Assembly: GCF_001428045.1 (NCBI RefSeq) | Contig: NZ_LMSD01000042.1 | Span: 85,890 to 149,889, forward strand | Reading direction: 5' to 3' | Length of the DNA stretch: 64,000 nucleotides | Source: Paenibacillus sp. Soil750 | GTDB taxonomy: Bacteria; Bacillota; Bacilli; Paenibacillales; NBRC-103111 | The notes under the pieces: model-generated | What the model was told of the DNA's origin: nothing | What the model saw: only the letters and a program-made list of their open reading frames with translations | Database searches by the model: none | Program-made: the position numbers and the translations under genes | Part shown: positions 8,529 to 17,883 of the stretch, one piece after another | How the letters are laid out: each line of letters opens with the position of its first letter | Numbering within the stretch: the stretch's first letter is position 1

Positions 8529-9293
8529 CTAATCCTTTAAATCTCGAAGTCGGTTGTTTTTTTGCTGAACAGATCGCATTAAATCGACGTTAACATCCTT
8601 ATCCTCAGCGAAGCTGATGAGTGCGTTAACATCTTTGGGCAGGCATTTACCACCATAACCGCGATTATCCTCATAGACAAATGTATGACTTCGCCCGATT
8701 CGAGGATCCTCGAGCCAAACCTCACGCAATTCATTGTAATCAATGCCGTATGCACCAGCGACATCATAAAATTCATTGCAAAATGACACCTTCAGCGCAA
8801 GGAAGCAATTCTCCATGTACTTCGCCATTTCGGCTGTACGGGCATCTGTTAACCGTATTCTCACTTCCGCGTTATACACCTGCTGATACGCACGAACCAC
8901 AAGGCTAGTATCGGTAGATGCGCCTCCCAACGTAAGCCACGTACGGTGACGTAAGTCGGAGAAGTGGTGATCCACGGTTTCCCCGTAATATTCAGGCTGG
9001 AAAACGATTCTCTTCCTTGTGCGTTCCTTCATATCATCCGTGAAGCCAACTGGCACGGTCGAACGAATAACAATCACTTCAGATGTCAGCCACACAATAA
9101 CTTCTTCCACAATAGATGTATCGCATTTACCATTCGGAAGCGAGGGCGTCGGAACACAAACAAACACCATGTCACATGCGTTCACCTCATTTTGGCTGCC
9201 CATCTGTAGAGGTCCATCATATATAACAGCCTTGGGAAATAAAGCATGAATCGCTTTGCCTACATGGCCATATCCAACAATTCCTATCTTCAT
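8529..9293 (-). CDS. Short UDP-glucose/GDP-mannose dehydrogenase-like protein
   Basis: A 254-aa NAD-dependent sugar-nucleotide dehydrogenase relative. The Rossmann motif is GIVGYGHVG (residues 4-12); IRSTVPVG and ENCFLALKVSFCNEF carry substrate-pocket residues; the catalytic Cys is 217 in GGKCLPKD. Family members are usually about 390-450 aa with a C-terminal UDP-sugar-binding domain; this protein stops about 35 residues after the catalytic Cys and lacks that domain. It has a good ribosome binding site (GAGGAGCGAGG) and an intact frame, so it looks like a genuine short form rather than a fresh truncation. Confidence 0.8.
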   Translation of the reverse strand: MKIGIVGYGHVGKAIHALFPKAVIYDGPLQMGSQNEVNACDMVFVCVPTPSLPNGKCDTSIVEEVIVWLTSEVIVIRSTVPVGFTDDMKERTRKRIVFQPEYYGETVDHHFSDLRHRTWLTLGGASTDTSLVVRAYQQVYNAEVRIRLTDARTAEMAKYMENCFLALKVSFCNEFYDVAGAYGIDYNELREVWLEDPRIGRSHTFVYEDNRGYGGKCLPKDVNALISFAEDKDVNVDLMRSVQQKNNRLRDLKD

Positions 9294-9347
9294 CGTTATC
9301 CTCGCTCCTCATGTTGATAATCAATTAATAGTCGATTCCCCTATGTA

Positions 9348-10271
9348 TTACGCGGCCACTTTATCTTCTTGGATCTGTTGCTGTTCCTGACGCTTCTTCT
9401 GAACAGCTAGAAGAATGAATACGAAGAAGTAATATCCCCAGTAACCCACGAACTCTTCCAGTGAAGGATTCTGCGTATAACCAAGGAAAGCTTTAAAGAA
9501 AATACCGACTTGGCCGTTAATAAGCGGCTCTTTTCCATAATCACGCAGATATTGCACACCGTCAATAGGGTGTTCTGGCATAAAGGCAGTAATATTATAA
9601 ATTTCAGCTATCTGGTGTCCTGCTGTTCGATATAGGCTGCCTATAATTCCTAAATCCTGCATAATCCCAATCGCCTGAACAAACAGTCCAGCCGAAATCA
9701 TCATGAGGAAGACAGCGGTTATCCGGAAGAACGTACTCAAACGAATCTTCTTTGTCCCTTTGAAAAAGAGTAGTCCCACCACTGCGGCTAGCACCAGACC
9801 GAATAAAGCTCCCCAGCTTTCAAGCGCTTTCTGAATGTCGCCACCCGTAATAGCAGCGAAGAAGAATACCGTCTCCACGCCTTCGCGCACAACAACCAAA
9901 AAGGAGTGAACAACCATATTAATGGCGCCGCCAATGGTCAATATATGAGCAACCTTGCTTTGAACCTTGCCTTGCATCTCACTGCTTTGCTTCCCCATGA
10001 ACATAATCATATGAGTCAATAAACCAGATGAGACGAGCATAATCCCGATCTTCAAATAATTCTGACTACCCATACTTGCAAAACCAGTTAATAAAACCTG
10101 GAAAGCAAGAGCCAAGCCGTAACTGACAACTATGGCGAAAAACACGCCAACCCATACCCATTTATGCCAATGGATCGCATCTATTCGAGTCAAATAAGTA
10201 AGGATGACACCTACAATGAGAATGGCTTCCAGTGCTTCGCGAAACGTAATGAGAAATGCCTGTAAATCCAT
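9348..10271 (-). CDS. FTR1-family iron permease (EfeU-like)
   Basis: A 307-aa seven-helix high-affinity iron permease. Both REXXE iron-coordination motifs are present: FREALEAILIVG near the N-terminus and VREGVETVFFF in the fourth segment. I start it at ATG 10269-10271 (MDLQAFLITF), directly after AGGAGG, not at the longer upstream reading frame. Last gene of a three-gene operon under an apparent Fur box. It would carry ferric iron supplied by the two exported upstream proteins. No EfeB peroxidase gene is adjacent. Confidence 0.92.
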   Translation of the reverse strand: MDLQAFLITFREALEAILIVGVILTYLTRIDAIHWHKWVWVGVFFAIVVSYGLALAFQVLLTGFASMGSQNYLKIGIMLVSSGLLTHMIMFMGKQSSEMQGKVQSKVAHILTIGGAINMVVHSFLVVVREGVETVFFFAAITGGDIQKALESWGALFGLVLAAVVGLLFFKGTKKIRLSTFFRITAVFLMMISAGLFVQAIGIMQDLGIIGSLYRTAGHQIAEIYNITAFMPEHPIDGVQYLRDYGKEPLINGQVGIFFKAFLGYTQNPSLEEFVGYWGYYFFVFILLAVQKKRQEQQQIQEDKVAA

Positions 10272-10361
10272 GATCTGCCTCCTGTTCTCTTTCCTTGCAT
10301 CTGAACATTGAAAAACACTTGTGCTTATACAGCACAAGTGTCTTCCTTCTGAACGAGATGA

Positions 10362-11852
10362 TTAACGAAGAATGATGATCTCACCATTTTGATAGAATAC
10401 GCCATAACTGAACAACTCAGCTACTGCACGCAATGGGATGAATGAACTGCCGTTTTGAAGAACAACCGGCTGATCCAATTTAACTTTCTCGTTTACTTTA
10501 CCATTCTCAACAACTTGATCGGAACCAGCCTTGATTTCTGTTTTCTTGCCATCTTTTGTGATCACGATCGTTTGCGTTGCTTCAACCCATTCAACTTGCG
10601 CATTAATCGCTTGAGCAATAACTCGAACCGGCACTAACGTACGGCCGCTTTCTTGATTAACGAACGGAGCATTCTCAGCTGTGAAAGCAGCGCCATTTAC
10701 TTTATATCCTTTGTCGTTCACTTTTAAGCTGGAACCATCTTTATCAACGAGGAATTTTACGATGTCAAAGATAGCTGCGTTCGTAGCGGCTGCATCGGAT
10801 TTATCAACAGCTTCATTTAATTTCGTAGCTGCAACACTTGCAGCTGCAAATTTCTCTTTACCCAAGAACACTTCTTGGCTAGCAAGGAACATCGTACCTT
10901 CAGCAACATATCCGCGTGCTCCTTGTAGGTCACCAGCTTCTTGTTTAACTAGAATTTGGTTAAGGTATTCAGATACTTTACCGATCATCGTACGTTGAAG
11001 TGCATCGCCAATTTCAGCTTGTTTGATTTTGCTAGCATCGCCGGAAGCGAAGGCATTCTTAACGAAATCAGCGTCAGCAGGGCTTCCGCCTTTAAGGTAA
11101 GTGTATACAGGCATAAACAGGAAGTAACCTTCTGTGATCGCTTTTGATTGGTCAGCTGCCGCAGCCAATCCAACGTTTTCAGCGTATGTATATGTTGCAA
11201 GCGCATAGTTTTTGATCAATGTTTTGTCAAGAATTTGACGGTGGAAGTTAAAGTCATTCAAGTTGTTATCTTTGATATCTTTTTGAATTAGCTCAATTGT
11301 TGTTTTCAAAAGTGGTACCATGTTCAAGCTATACTTCGTATCACGTTTTACAACGTTAGCTTGTAGAGCACCTTCATAAATTTGAACGACTTTATCGAAA
11401 GCAGCTGTCGCTCCAGCGATGTCACCCTTGGTCAACGCAGGACGTACTTGATTGCTCATCAAATCACGAAGTGCGAAGAAGTAATACCATTGCAAACCTT
11501 TATCGATTGCTTCTTTCGCTGGACCAACTGGCAAGTCACCTTTAATGGCAGCATCCAAAATAAGCAAGATGTTGGCATCCATTTTAGGATCATCTGCTTT
11601 GATGTTGACATCCAGACGTTTAACATCGGTTTGGAATTTATCTACATATAATTTCTTAATATCAGCAAGCACAGCTTTATCGGTTTTATCTGTGAAAAGT
11701 GCTTTAATATCTGTGAACGATTTAAGGCTAGCGGAGATCGTTTGATCTTCTTTGATTTGGAATTTAGTTTCTGCAAAAGCAACGGATGTTACTGTAACAA
11801 CGCTTGATAGAGCGATTGAAGCACTTAATACTACTGATAAAAATTTACGCAT
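10362..11852 (-). CDS. Secreted helical protein with C-terminal copper-amine-oxidase-like stalk domain
   Basis: About 496 aa, starting at ATG 11850-11852 after GAGGAG. It has a signal peptide (MRKFLSVVLSASIALSS...SVAFA). The middle 350 residues are helical, with motifs such as DLPVGPAKEAIDKGLQWYYF and YALATYTYAENVGLA. The last ~110 residues carry two stalk repeats (GRTLVPVRVIAQAINAQVEW and GSSFIPLRAVAELF) of the kind that link Paenibacillus exported proteins to the wall. It lies between a membrane-anchored partner and the FTR1 permease, so I infer an iron-binding or iron-oxidising accessory role comparable to EfeO. Confidence 0.8.
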   Translation of the reverse strand: MRKFLSVVLSASIALSSVVTVTSVAFAETKFQIKEDQTISASLKSFTDIKALFTDKTDKAVLADIKKLYVDKFQTDVKRLDVNIKADDPKMDANILLILDAAIKGDLPVGPAKEAIDKGLQWYYFFALRDLMSNQVRPALTKGDIAGATAAFDKVVQIYEGALQANVVKRDTKYSLNMVPLLKTTIELIQKDIKDNNLNDFNFHRQILDKTLIKNYALATYTYAENVGLAAAADQSKAITEGYFLFMPVYTYLKGGSPADADFVKNAFASGDASKIKQAEIGDALQRTMIGKVSEYLNQILVKQEAGDLQGARGYVAEGTMFLASQEVFLGKEKFAAASVAATKLNEAVDKSDAAATNAAIFDIVKFLVDKDGSSLKVNDKGYKVNGAAFTAENAPFVNQESGRTLVPVRVIAQAINAQVEWVEATQTIVITKDGKKTEIKAGSDQVVENGKVNEKVKLDQPVVLQNGSSFIPLRAVAELFSYGVFYQNGEIIILR

Positions 11853-11905
11853 GATAAGTTTCTCCTCTATTCGTCTCAATTTTTTTGTTGATCTAACGTT
11901 TACGG

Positions 11906-12946
11906 TTAAATCCACTTTCTTTTGCGAGCGAACCATACGGCCCCGCCTAATACAATGATGACACCACCAATGACACCAACACTGACCCATGGATTCGTTT
12001 TGTCTGAGCGTTGCATCGGTGCATGTGCTGCTGCTTCTTTCACAGGCTCAGCTTTCACGGCTGTGCTAGTTGACTCTGTAGCTTTAGCGGGTGCTTCTAC
12101 TGTAGCAGTAGGCTTAGCCTCTTCAGTCGTCGGTGTTGGGCTTGGACTTGCTGATGCTGATGCAGACGGCTCAGGAGAACTTGTCGCAACTGTCGCAGCT
12201 GCGTCTGGCGCCTTCGTCTCTGCCGGTTTGGTCTCCGTCGTTGCAGCAGGCTGTTCTTGCTTAGGACTAACTTCCACCTTCACAACGGGCTCTGTCTTTG
12301 TCGTCTCTACCGGCTTAACGGTAGGCGTTGGCGTACTTGTGGCAACTGGTGCTGGTGCACTGTAAGCTTTGTAAGGAAATAGCGACTTTACCTTACCAAA
12401 GATAAAATCAACCTTCTCCTTAAATACAGCAGGCTGCACTGGCTTCTTCCCAACGCCGAACAATCCTGGATTACCTAATGCATCAAGAGCAGCGTCAAAT
12501 GACTTATCAATTTCTGCTTTGCCCGATCCTATGTAAGGCTCTAAGGTATCATAGGTTGCTTTGGCTTTGGCCAATAGCAGCTTTGCACCCGCATAGTCAT
12601 CAATACCCTGTTCAGCATAGGTAAAACGACGATCTAAGTTCATAACAAGGACAGCTTTGAAATTAGCAATAACTAGTTTATTATCCTTAGCCTTGAAATT
12701 AGCATCTAACGTAGTTCCGACCTCTTCACCAAAGTGTGCTACAATTTCAGCTCTTCGCTCTTTGTAGGCACCTTCTGCTGCTCCCCAGTCATTCGCACCA
12801 TCACCAATACTGGTTTGCACCAGTTTAAAAGTTTCAGCGACATCTTCGGTATTCGCGTCACCGTATGAATATGCCAGCGCGGAAGTCGGCAGGATGAGTA
12901 ATGCCGCAAACACAAGAGTCAATCCGGCTAGTAGCCATCTTTTCAT
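11906..12946 (-). CDS. Membrane-anchored iron-uptake accessory protein (FTR1 operon)
   Basis: About 346 aa from ATG 12944-12946 (MKRWLLAGLT), with AGAGGTGAAG upstream; the longer frame would translate the Fur box. A signal peptide is followed by a helical domain (residues about 25-190) with acidic and Tyr/His content suited to cation binding. Then come ~100 residues of Pro/Thr/Ala linker and a C-terminal membrane helix with a positive tail (WFARKRKWI). It is therefore anchored outside the membrane. First gene of the Fur-box operon with the stalk-domain protein and FTR1 permease. I did not recognise a named family. Confidence 0.75.
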   Translation of the reverse strand: MKRWLLAGLTLVFAALLILPTSALAYSYGDANTEDVAETFKLVQTSIGDGANDWGAAEGAYKERRAEIVAHFGEEVGTTLDANFKAKDNKLVIANFKAVLVMNLDRRFTYAEQGIDDYAGAKLLLAKAKATYDTLEPYIGSGKAEIDKSFDAALDALGNPGLFGVGKKPVQPAVFKEKVDFIFGKVKSLFPYKAYSAPAPVATSTPTPTVKPVETTKTEPVVKVEVSPKQEQPAATTETKPAETKAPDAAATVATSSPEPSASASASPSPTPTTEEAKPTATVEAPAKATESTSTAVKAEPVKEAAAHAPMQRSDKTNPWVSVGVIGGVIIVLGGAVWFARKRKWI

Positions 12947-12985
12947 ATCTTCACCTCTGCTATGAATTTGATTCTCAATGTCATT

Positions 12986-13004
12986 GATAATGATAATCAT
13001 TGTC
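12986..13004 (-). promoter_or_regulatory. Fur box
   Basis: GATAATGATAATCATTGTC matches the classical 19-bp Fur consensus (GATAATGATAATCATTATC) at 18 of 19 positions. It is palindromic and lies 40 bp upstream of the first start codon of the FTR1 operon. This predicts repression under iron repletion. Confidence 0.9.
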
Positions 13005-13071
13005 CATTTTTATGTCAACCTTTATTTTACAACTTGATCACACATTGTTCATCGTTCGTTCATAATGGTAA

Positions 13072-14601
13072 CTAACGAACCCATTCAAATAAAGTCACGT
13101 GTCCATAGGCAGGGTCAAACAGCGTATCGGATGTAAACTCGGCAATCTGTTTTAAATGCGATTCCACCAATTTCCCCTGAGCCGCAAAACCTTGCACAAC
13201 ATGATCGGTTAGAAAAACGCGTCGACCCGAATTGGCTCCTGCCAATGATTGAAAATACCCATACGTATAGATGCGCTCATGTTCGTAATCTGCTTGTAAG
13301 TACTGTAGGACTCTCGTTTCTTCCCATGTAAACAGAATGAGAGGCTCATGTAAGCTACTCAGATAGTCATGCAGCTGATAAATCGCTGGTTCGTCCAAAG
13401 CCTGTCTTTTTAATAGCTGCGAGCCATAGAAAACCTGTACGACAATGAGACTAATGAAGAGCGTGTACAGCAACTTTGGTGCTAGTCTCAACAGACGCGA
13501 CTTAGGATCTGAGGCCTTCACAGCATCTGCCGTTCGAATGATATAGACAAACAGGAGGCATAAAATTGGCGAAACGACCGGAACAATATGTCGAGGTTTT
13601 TCGATATTTTGACCTATTAACGCCCATATGGAATAAAGAACAGCACAACCGACCAACCAAAATAAGTAATTCCTGTTCTCTTTATTAAGCTGCTCTATCG
13701 ATGCGACGAATCCTCGCACGACCAACGTTATGACAGCCAAAATCGCGAAACTGGTGCCAATAAGAATGGAACCACCGAAAAGGGCAGAACCTAGCAAATT
13801 ATGCCCGAATAGCTGGATGATTCGGTCCCCCAGGGGCATCGGCGTTGAGATCACGCCACCGCCCCACTCAGAGAAATGCCCCTCTACAAAAGCTAGGGAC
13901 AACTTCCAGAAGCCAGCCACATTTCCTTCGGAAAGTACCAAGCCGGCTACCCAAATCAATTGAAACAGCCCTGCTGCCAGAGCTGAGCCTCCTACTCGGA
14001 GCCATCTCCTCCAACGGGTAGCCCCCTGCTGCCAAAGCGAATACCAGAGGGGGACTAAGGCTAAACCGTAAGGAAAGAAAGATAGGCGAATCCCCATTAA
14101 GAAGCTGAACATCAGCAGCGCTAGCCCGTGACGCAGCACAGCGTGCGGACGATCCATCGCAAAGCGGATACTCCAAAGAAACCACCACAGCATGGCCATG
14201 CCTGCGCATTCCGACATGGGACGTGAGGACATGAGCCAAATGTAGGGGCTGCTTAAAACGAGTGCGGGCAGCAAAAGGCTCTTGATGCCGCTGCCCGTCA
14301 GACGATGTGCTAATAAAAACATAGGAATCGCGGAGCTTAATGCCGCTAAGGTATTGAAGACGGATAAGGCTATAGCGGGATTATTAATCCAATGCTTAAT
14401 AAACCAACCACCCAGAATAAAGTAGGGATATCCAGGAAAATGAGGCTGCATGGCCAGTAAATCATACCGATGCAATGCGAGTGTGAAGTCCACCTCGTCC
14501 CATGTACGCACATAAGGACTCGCATATAGCAGACTAAAGCAGATCACACTAGCAATAACCGCAATTGCAAAAAGCGCCATTACTAACGCGTTGCGTGTCA
14601 T
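13072..14601 (-). CDS. GT-C-type membrane glycosyltransferase-like protein
   Basis: A 509-aa polytopic protein with about ten hydrophobic segments. An acidic pair in the first outside loop (VRTWDEVDFTLALHR) is typical of lipid-phosphate-sugar-dependent GT-C transferases (ArnT/GT39-like). Such enzymes transfer sugar from a polyprenyl-phosphate carrier on the outer face. The start ATG overlaps the stop of the GT2 gene by 4 bp. Position in the operon (GT2, phosphodiesterase, flippase-like protein) supports envelope glycan or glycolipid assembly. The acceptor is unknown. Confidence 0.7.
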   Translation of the reverse strand: MTRNALVMALFAIAVIASVICFSLLYASPYVRTWDEVDFTLALHRYDLLAMQPHFPGYPYFILGGWFIKHWINNPAIALSVFNTLAALSSAIPMFLLAHRLTGSGIKSLLLPALVLSSPYIWLMSSRPMSECAGMAMLWWFLWSIRFAMDRPHAVLRHGLALLMFSFLMGIRLSFFPYGLALVPLWYSLWQQGATRWRRWLRVGGSALAAGLFQLIWVAGLVLSEGNVAGFWKLSLAFVEGHFSEWGGGVISTPMPLGDRIIQLFGHNLLGSALFGGSILIGTSFAILAVITLVVRGFVASIEQLNKENRNYLFWLVGCAVLYSIWALIGQNIEKPRHIVPVVSPILCLLFVYIIRTADAVKASDPKSRLLRLAPKLLYTLFISLIVVQVFYGSQLLKRQALDEPAIYQLHDYLSSLHEPLILFTWEETRVLQYLQADYEHERIYTYGYFQSLAGANSGRRVFLTDHVVQGFAAQGKLVESHLKQIAEFTSDTLFDPAYGHVTLFEWVR

Positions 14602-15347
14602 AAGCTCGGTTCATCTCGATGCATTTGGACACTAGCCTTGCGCTTGCGGGAGACGGGACGTCTCATTTCTTTGTAAATCGCCGGAATTACGGAAGACACA
14701 TACTGTCTGAACTTGATGAAGGATTGACCCTTGGTCCGTACTTGGTACGAGATCGGAATCTCCTCTAAACGATAGCCCTGACGAACCAGATTAATCGTGA
14801 GCACCTGGGCGTAGTTGTAGTCGTGAATAATGACGGCGTTCTCCATGGCATCGCGCGAGAATCCGCGCATCCCTGATTGTCCGTCATAAATCCATCTGCG
14901 AAGCAAGATCGCCTGCAGCAGCGTAAAGGTATAGTTGCCTAAGCGTCGATGCAACTTCATCCCATGAATGTGGCCTTTGAAGCGTGAGCCAAAGGTGTAG
15001 TCCGCGCGCCCGCTGATAATGGGCGTAAGGACGTCAGGGATTTGCTCCGGCGGATACTCATTATCCGCATCAATCATGATGCCAATGTCGCCGCCGAGCA
15101 GGCAACATTGCTTCAGCCCTTCGCTAACGGCTGCGCCGAGCCCCCGATTGTGCGGAAACGACACAATGTGGTCGGCCCCTGCTTCGCGCGCAACTTGGAC
15201 GGTGAGGTCCTTAGACCCATCGTCGATCACAAGCACTTCCACCTCATATTGCGGGTGGAAATCTCTCGGAACGCGGGCAATGACCCCGCTGATATTCTCT
15301 TCTTCATTATGTGCAGGCATGAAAACGATGATTTTTTTCTTAGTCAT
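14598..15347 (-). CDS. Family 2 glycosyltransferase (polyprenyl-phosphate sugar synthase-like)
   Basis: A 249-aa cytoplasmic GT-A enzyme. FMPAHNEEENISGVI, VLVIDDGSKDLT and the metal motif MIDADNEYPPEQI are characteristic of DPM1/Ppm1-type synthases that charge polyprenyl phosphate with a sugar. No C-terminal membrane segment is present. Its start overlaps the stop of the phosphodiesterase gene by 8 bp and its stop overlaps the GT-C gene, indicating translational coupling. It would supply the lipid-linked sugar used by the GT-C protein. Confidence 0.88.
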   Translation of the reverse strand: MTKKKIIVFMPAHNEEENISGVIARVPRDFHPQYEVEVLVIDDGSKDLTVQVAREAGADHIVSFPHNRGLGAAVSEGLKQCCLLGGDIGIMIDADNEYPPEQIPDVLTPIISGRADYTFGSRFKGHIHGMKLHRRLGNYTFTLLQAILLRRWIYDGQSGMRGFSRDAMENAVIIHDYNYAQVLTINLVRQGYRLEEIPISYQVRTKGQSFIKFRQYVSSVIPAIYKEMRRPVSRKRKASVQMHRDEPSL

Positions 15348-16800
15348 GATTTTTAATAGCCTCCGTTAGAACAGGTCCACGACTATGGCTTGGAAAGGGT
15401 GCTCCCAGCAAATAAGCCAGCGTCGGCGCCATAGATACGAGTGAATGCTTCTCATCAATGCGGCGGCCCGCTTCGATGGTTGGACCGTGCAGGAAGAAAG
15501 GCACATAACGCTCGCCTTCGTCAAGATGCCCATGTCCGCCAATGCCGTCTGCTTGCCCGTGATCCGCACAGATGATCAGTGTTGTATTCGCCATCATACC
15601 GCGTTCTTCGAGCCAACCGACGAACTCTTCAATAAGTTGGTCCGCTTCGGCAATCTTTTGCGTGTAATCATCGTAGAGAACACCTCGGCTGTGACCTGTT
15701 TGGTCAACTCCAATTAATTGGGCAACGAGTAGGTCAGGATTTTGCTCTGCCATAATCTTCTTCGCTCGCTCGATGATATTACGATCTGCAACATCGTTGT
15801 GCATAACAGCCGTCACACTCTCCACATCGTCTCCCATGGAGTCAATCAAGTGTGCAATGCCCAGCAAGCGACCTTTTTTGCCCACTTTACGCAGGGAATC
15901 GAAAATACTCTCAACCCGAATACCCAGCCTCCACACCATATTGGAGCGAATCCCATGCTCACGTGGATATGTACCTGTAAACATCGAGGAGAAGCATACA
16001 ACGGTACGCGCTGGATATACGGTTTCCATTTGCGCATATTCGGTGCCTTCTGCTCGCAGTTTCTTCATAAATGGGGCATTTGCTTCCTCAAAGCGTTCTT
16101 TACGCATGCCATCCACAACGATAACGATCACTTTCTGGTTCAATGCTTTTCCGCCTGCTTGTACAGGGCTTGAATCACGTGTATACGTTGGAATTTCAGA
16201 TGGCTTCCAGTCGAATAAGTTACGGTGCAGAATGAAACTGTAGATCAACAAACCTCCTGCAAATAGCAGCCCTGTACCCACATCAGCCGAAACATCCCCC
16301 TCGAATTGACCATAAAAATGACTCCATACAAACAGCAACAACAGAAACTTAGGCATCTGCTCCTGCGCATTGCCGCTGGTAGAGTCACTATTTTTCAGAA
16401 CAAGCTTCCAGAAGCGTGTGAAGTTCCACCAGGTCGTTCCAATTCGCAAATGGTAGTAAAACGTGCCCCAGAAATAAATCGTAAAGAAATAAAACACCCC
16501 TAACGCCAGCACATATAGCGTTAGTTCATTTCGTTCCCAAATAAGAAGTGCGGCAATAAGTGGCAACCATAAATAATTGCGTAAAAAGAGCGGAAAATCA
16601 AAGCAATAATATATTACAAATAGAGGAAGCGTCACAAGCAGGCTTAGACCCGCCGCGCTCCAAAAGCTAGAATCAGACCATACACCGATATGGTACAGCA
16701 GAAAAACGCCGACAACGAAAATTGGTGTAAACGGTTTCCCCTCATTTAATAGGTTCCAGCAGCGTGCTGCAACAATCTCAAAAGATGATGCCTTTTTCAT
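15340..16800 (-). CDS. Membrane-anchored alkaline phosphatase-superfamily phosphodiesterase
   Basis: A 486-aa protein. The first ~190 residues hold several membrane segments. The rest is a type I nucleotide pyrophosphatase/phosphodiesterase domain: VIVIVVDGMRKERF supplies a metal Asp, YPARTVVCFSSMFTGTYP the catalytic Thr/Ser nucleophile region, and CADHGQADGIGGHGHLD the second metal site. It may cleave a phosphodiester or pyrophosphate-linked lipid intermediate at the membrane. Two bases separate its start from the flippase-like gene stop. Confidence 0.83.
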   Translation of the reverse strand: MKKASSFEIVAARCWNLLNEGKPFTPIFVVGVFLLYHIGVWSDSSFWSAAGLSLLVTLPLFVIYYCFDFPLFLRNYLWLPLIAALLIWERNELTLYVLALGVFYFFTIYFWGTFYYHLRIGTTWWNFTRFWKLVLKNSDSTSGNAQEQMPKFLLLLFVWSHFYGQFEGDVSADVGTGLLFAGGLLIYSFILHRNLFDWKPSEIPTYTRDSSPVQAGGKALNQKVIVIVVDGMRKERFEEANAPFMKKLRAEGTEYAQMETVYPARTVVCFSSMFTGTYPREHGIRSNMVWRLGIRVESIFDSLRKVGKKGRLLGIAHLIDSMGDDVESVTAVMHNDVADRNIIERAKKIMAEQNPDLLVAQLIGVDQTGHSRGVLYDDYTQKIAEADQLIEEFVGWLEERGMMANTTLIICADHGQADGIGGHGHLDEGERYVPFFLHGPTIEAGRRIDEKHSLVSMAPTLAYLLGAPFPSHSRGPVLTEAIKNHD

Positions 16801-16801
16801 A

Positions 16802-17770
16802 TTAATCTTCCTTCCGCACTTTGTTATAGGATTGTGATTTAGTTTGACTTGTGACTCGGCTAATCCAAGCTTTCATTTCTCGAAAGTGCAGCGGCATCCG
16901 CAACAAAGAATAGCCACCTAACGCATAGGCAAATAGAAATTTAAACGTATGTGACAATAGCGCCGCTCGATAGGCGTCTTTCCCATCTACACCCAATAAG
17001 GCAAGTGAGCCGCTCATCGTACTTTCATAGGTGCCAATGCCCCCAGGTGTAATATGAAAAATTTGCCCAGCAATCGTCATGCTATTGGCCCATACGAGCG
17101 AAATGCTTCCTAATTGCACATTAATAATTTGGGAGACTGCGAAAATGACCCCCGCTTCTAGCACCCAACTGAATGTGATTAAACCCAGGATGGCGAGCCC
17201 TTTGCCCGAAAGCATTTTAAGATGAAAATAGGCAGAATGTTTGACGACAAATGGGAATTTGCGAATCACAGGTAAATAATGAGCCGTTGCGAGAATCGCT
17301 GTGCCAGAGGCCAGCAGCGTCACCCATATCCAAGAAGAAGGCAGACCCATGCGGACGATGCCAATCCCTCCAATGACCGCCAGCACAAGCATATCCAATA
17401 GGCGCATAACCGCTACGGAATGGAGTGCATCCTCCCATGACTTTCTGCCATTTTTCATTAATAAACCGGTTCGAACCCCATCTCCCACCTTGATCGGCAG
17501 CACATGGTTTACGAGCAAACTGTAGCTAATCGCATGAAAATAGACCGCGAATTTGACATCTTGTCCCGCGTATATTCGCCAAGCTGCCGCTTTGAGAAGA
17601 AAGGAAGCTAAGTAGGCGATTACCATGAAGACCAACCATTTGGGCCGGTGGAAGAGCAGCCCTACATCACGAAGCCATTCCTTCGAATCGAACCATTGCC
17701 ATGTGATAACAATGGAACAAACGACCAGAAAGATCGCTATAAATTGGATCATTCGTTTCTTTGTCAGCAT
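16802..17770 (-). CDS. Flippase-like integral membrane protein (LPG synthase TM-region/UPF0104)
   Basis: About 322 aa with eight hydrophobic segments and the family motifs LLVNHVLPIKVGDGVRTGLL and ITPGGIGTYES. UPF0104/AglD-like proteins share the transmembrane half of lysylphosphatidylglycerol synthase and are linked to glycolipid translocation. I prefer the ATG at 17768-17770 (MLTKKRMIQF), with AGAGGG upstream. First gene of the four-gene envelope operon. Confidence 0.82.
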   Translation of the reverse strand: MLTKKRMIQFIAIFLVVCSIVITWQWFDSKEWLRDVGLLFHRPKWLVFMVIAYLASFLLKAAAWRIYAGQDVKFAVYFHAISYSLLVNHVLPIKVGDGVRTGLLMKNGRKSWEDALHSVAVMRLLDMLVLAVIGGIGIVRMGLPSSWIWVTLLASGTAILATAHYLPVIRKFPFVVKHSAYFHLKMLSGKGLAILGLITFSWVLEAGVIFAVSQIINVQLGSISLVWANSMTIAGQIFHITPGGIGTYESTMSGSLALLGVDGKDAYRAALLSHTFKFLFAYALGGYSLLRMPLHFREMKAWISRVTSQTKSQSYNKVRKED

Positions 17771-17883
17771 ATTTGTTGAGACCCTCTTTGGAATGAAGTT
17801 AAATACAAGCATGAGAATGAGAATCATGGTCAGTATAGGCGGTTTACACCTTTACGTCAATCGAAGATTTACTAAAATGTATA

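Noticed and set aside
11906..13000. Long N-terminal extension (MIIIINDIENQ) of the FTR1-operon first gene
   Set aside because: It would translate the Fur box. The ATG at 12946 has a proper ribosome binding site and a signal peptide right after it.
13060..13080. GGTAACTAACGAACCC as an additional dispersed box
   Set aside because: Only the CTAACG half matches; there is no second half and no hairpin.
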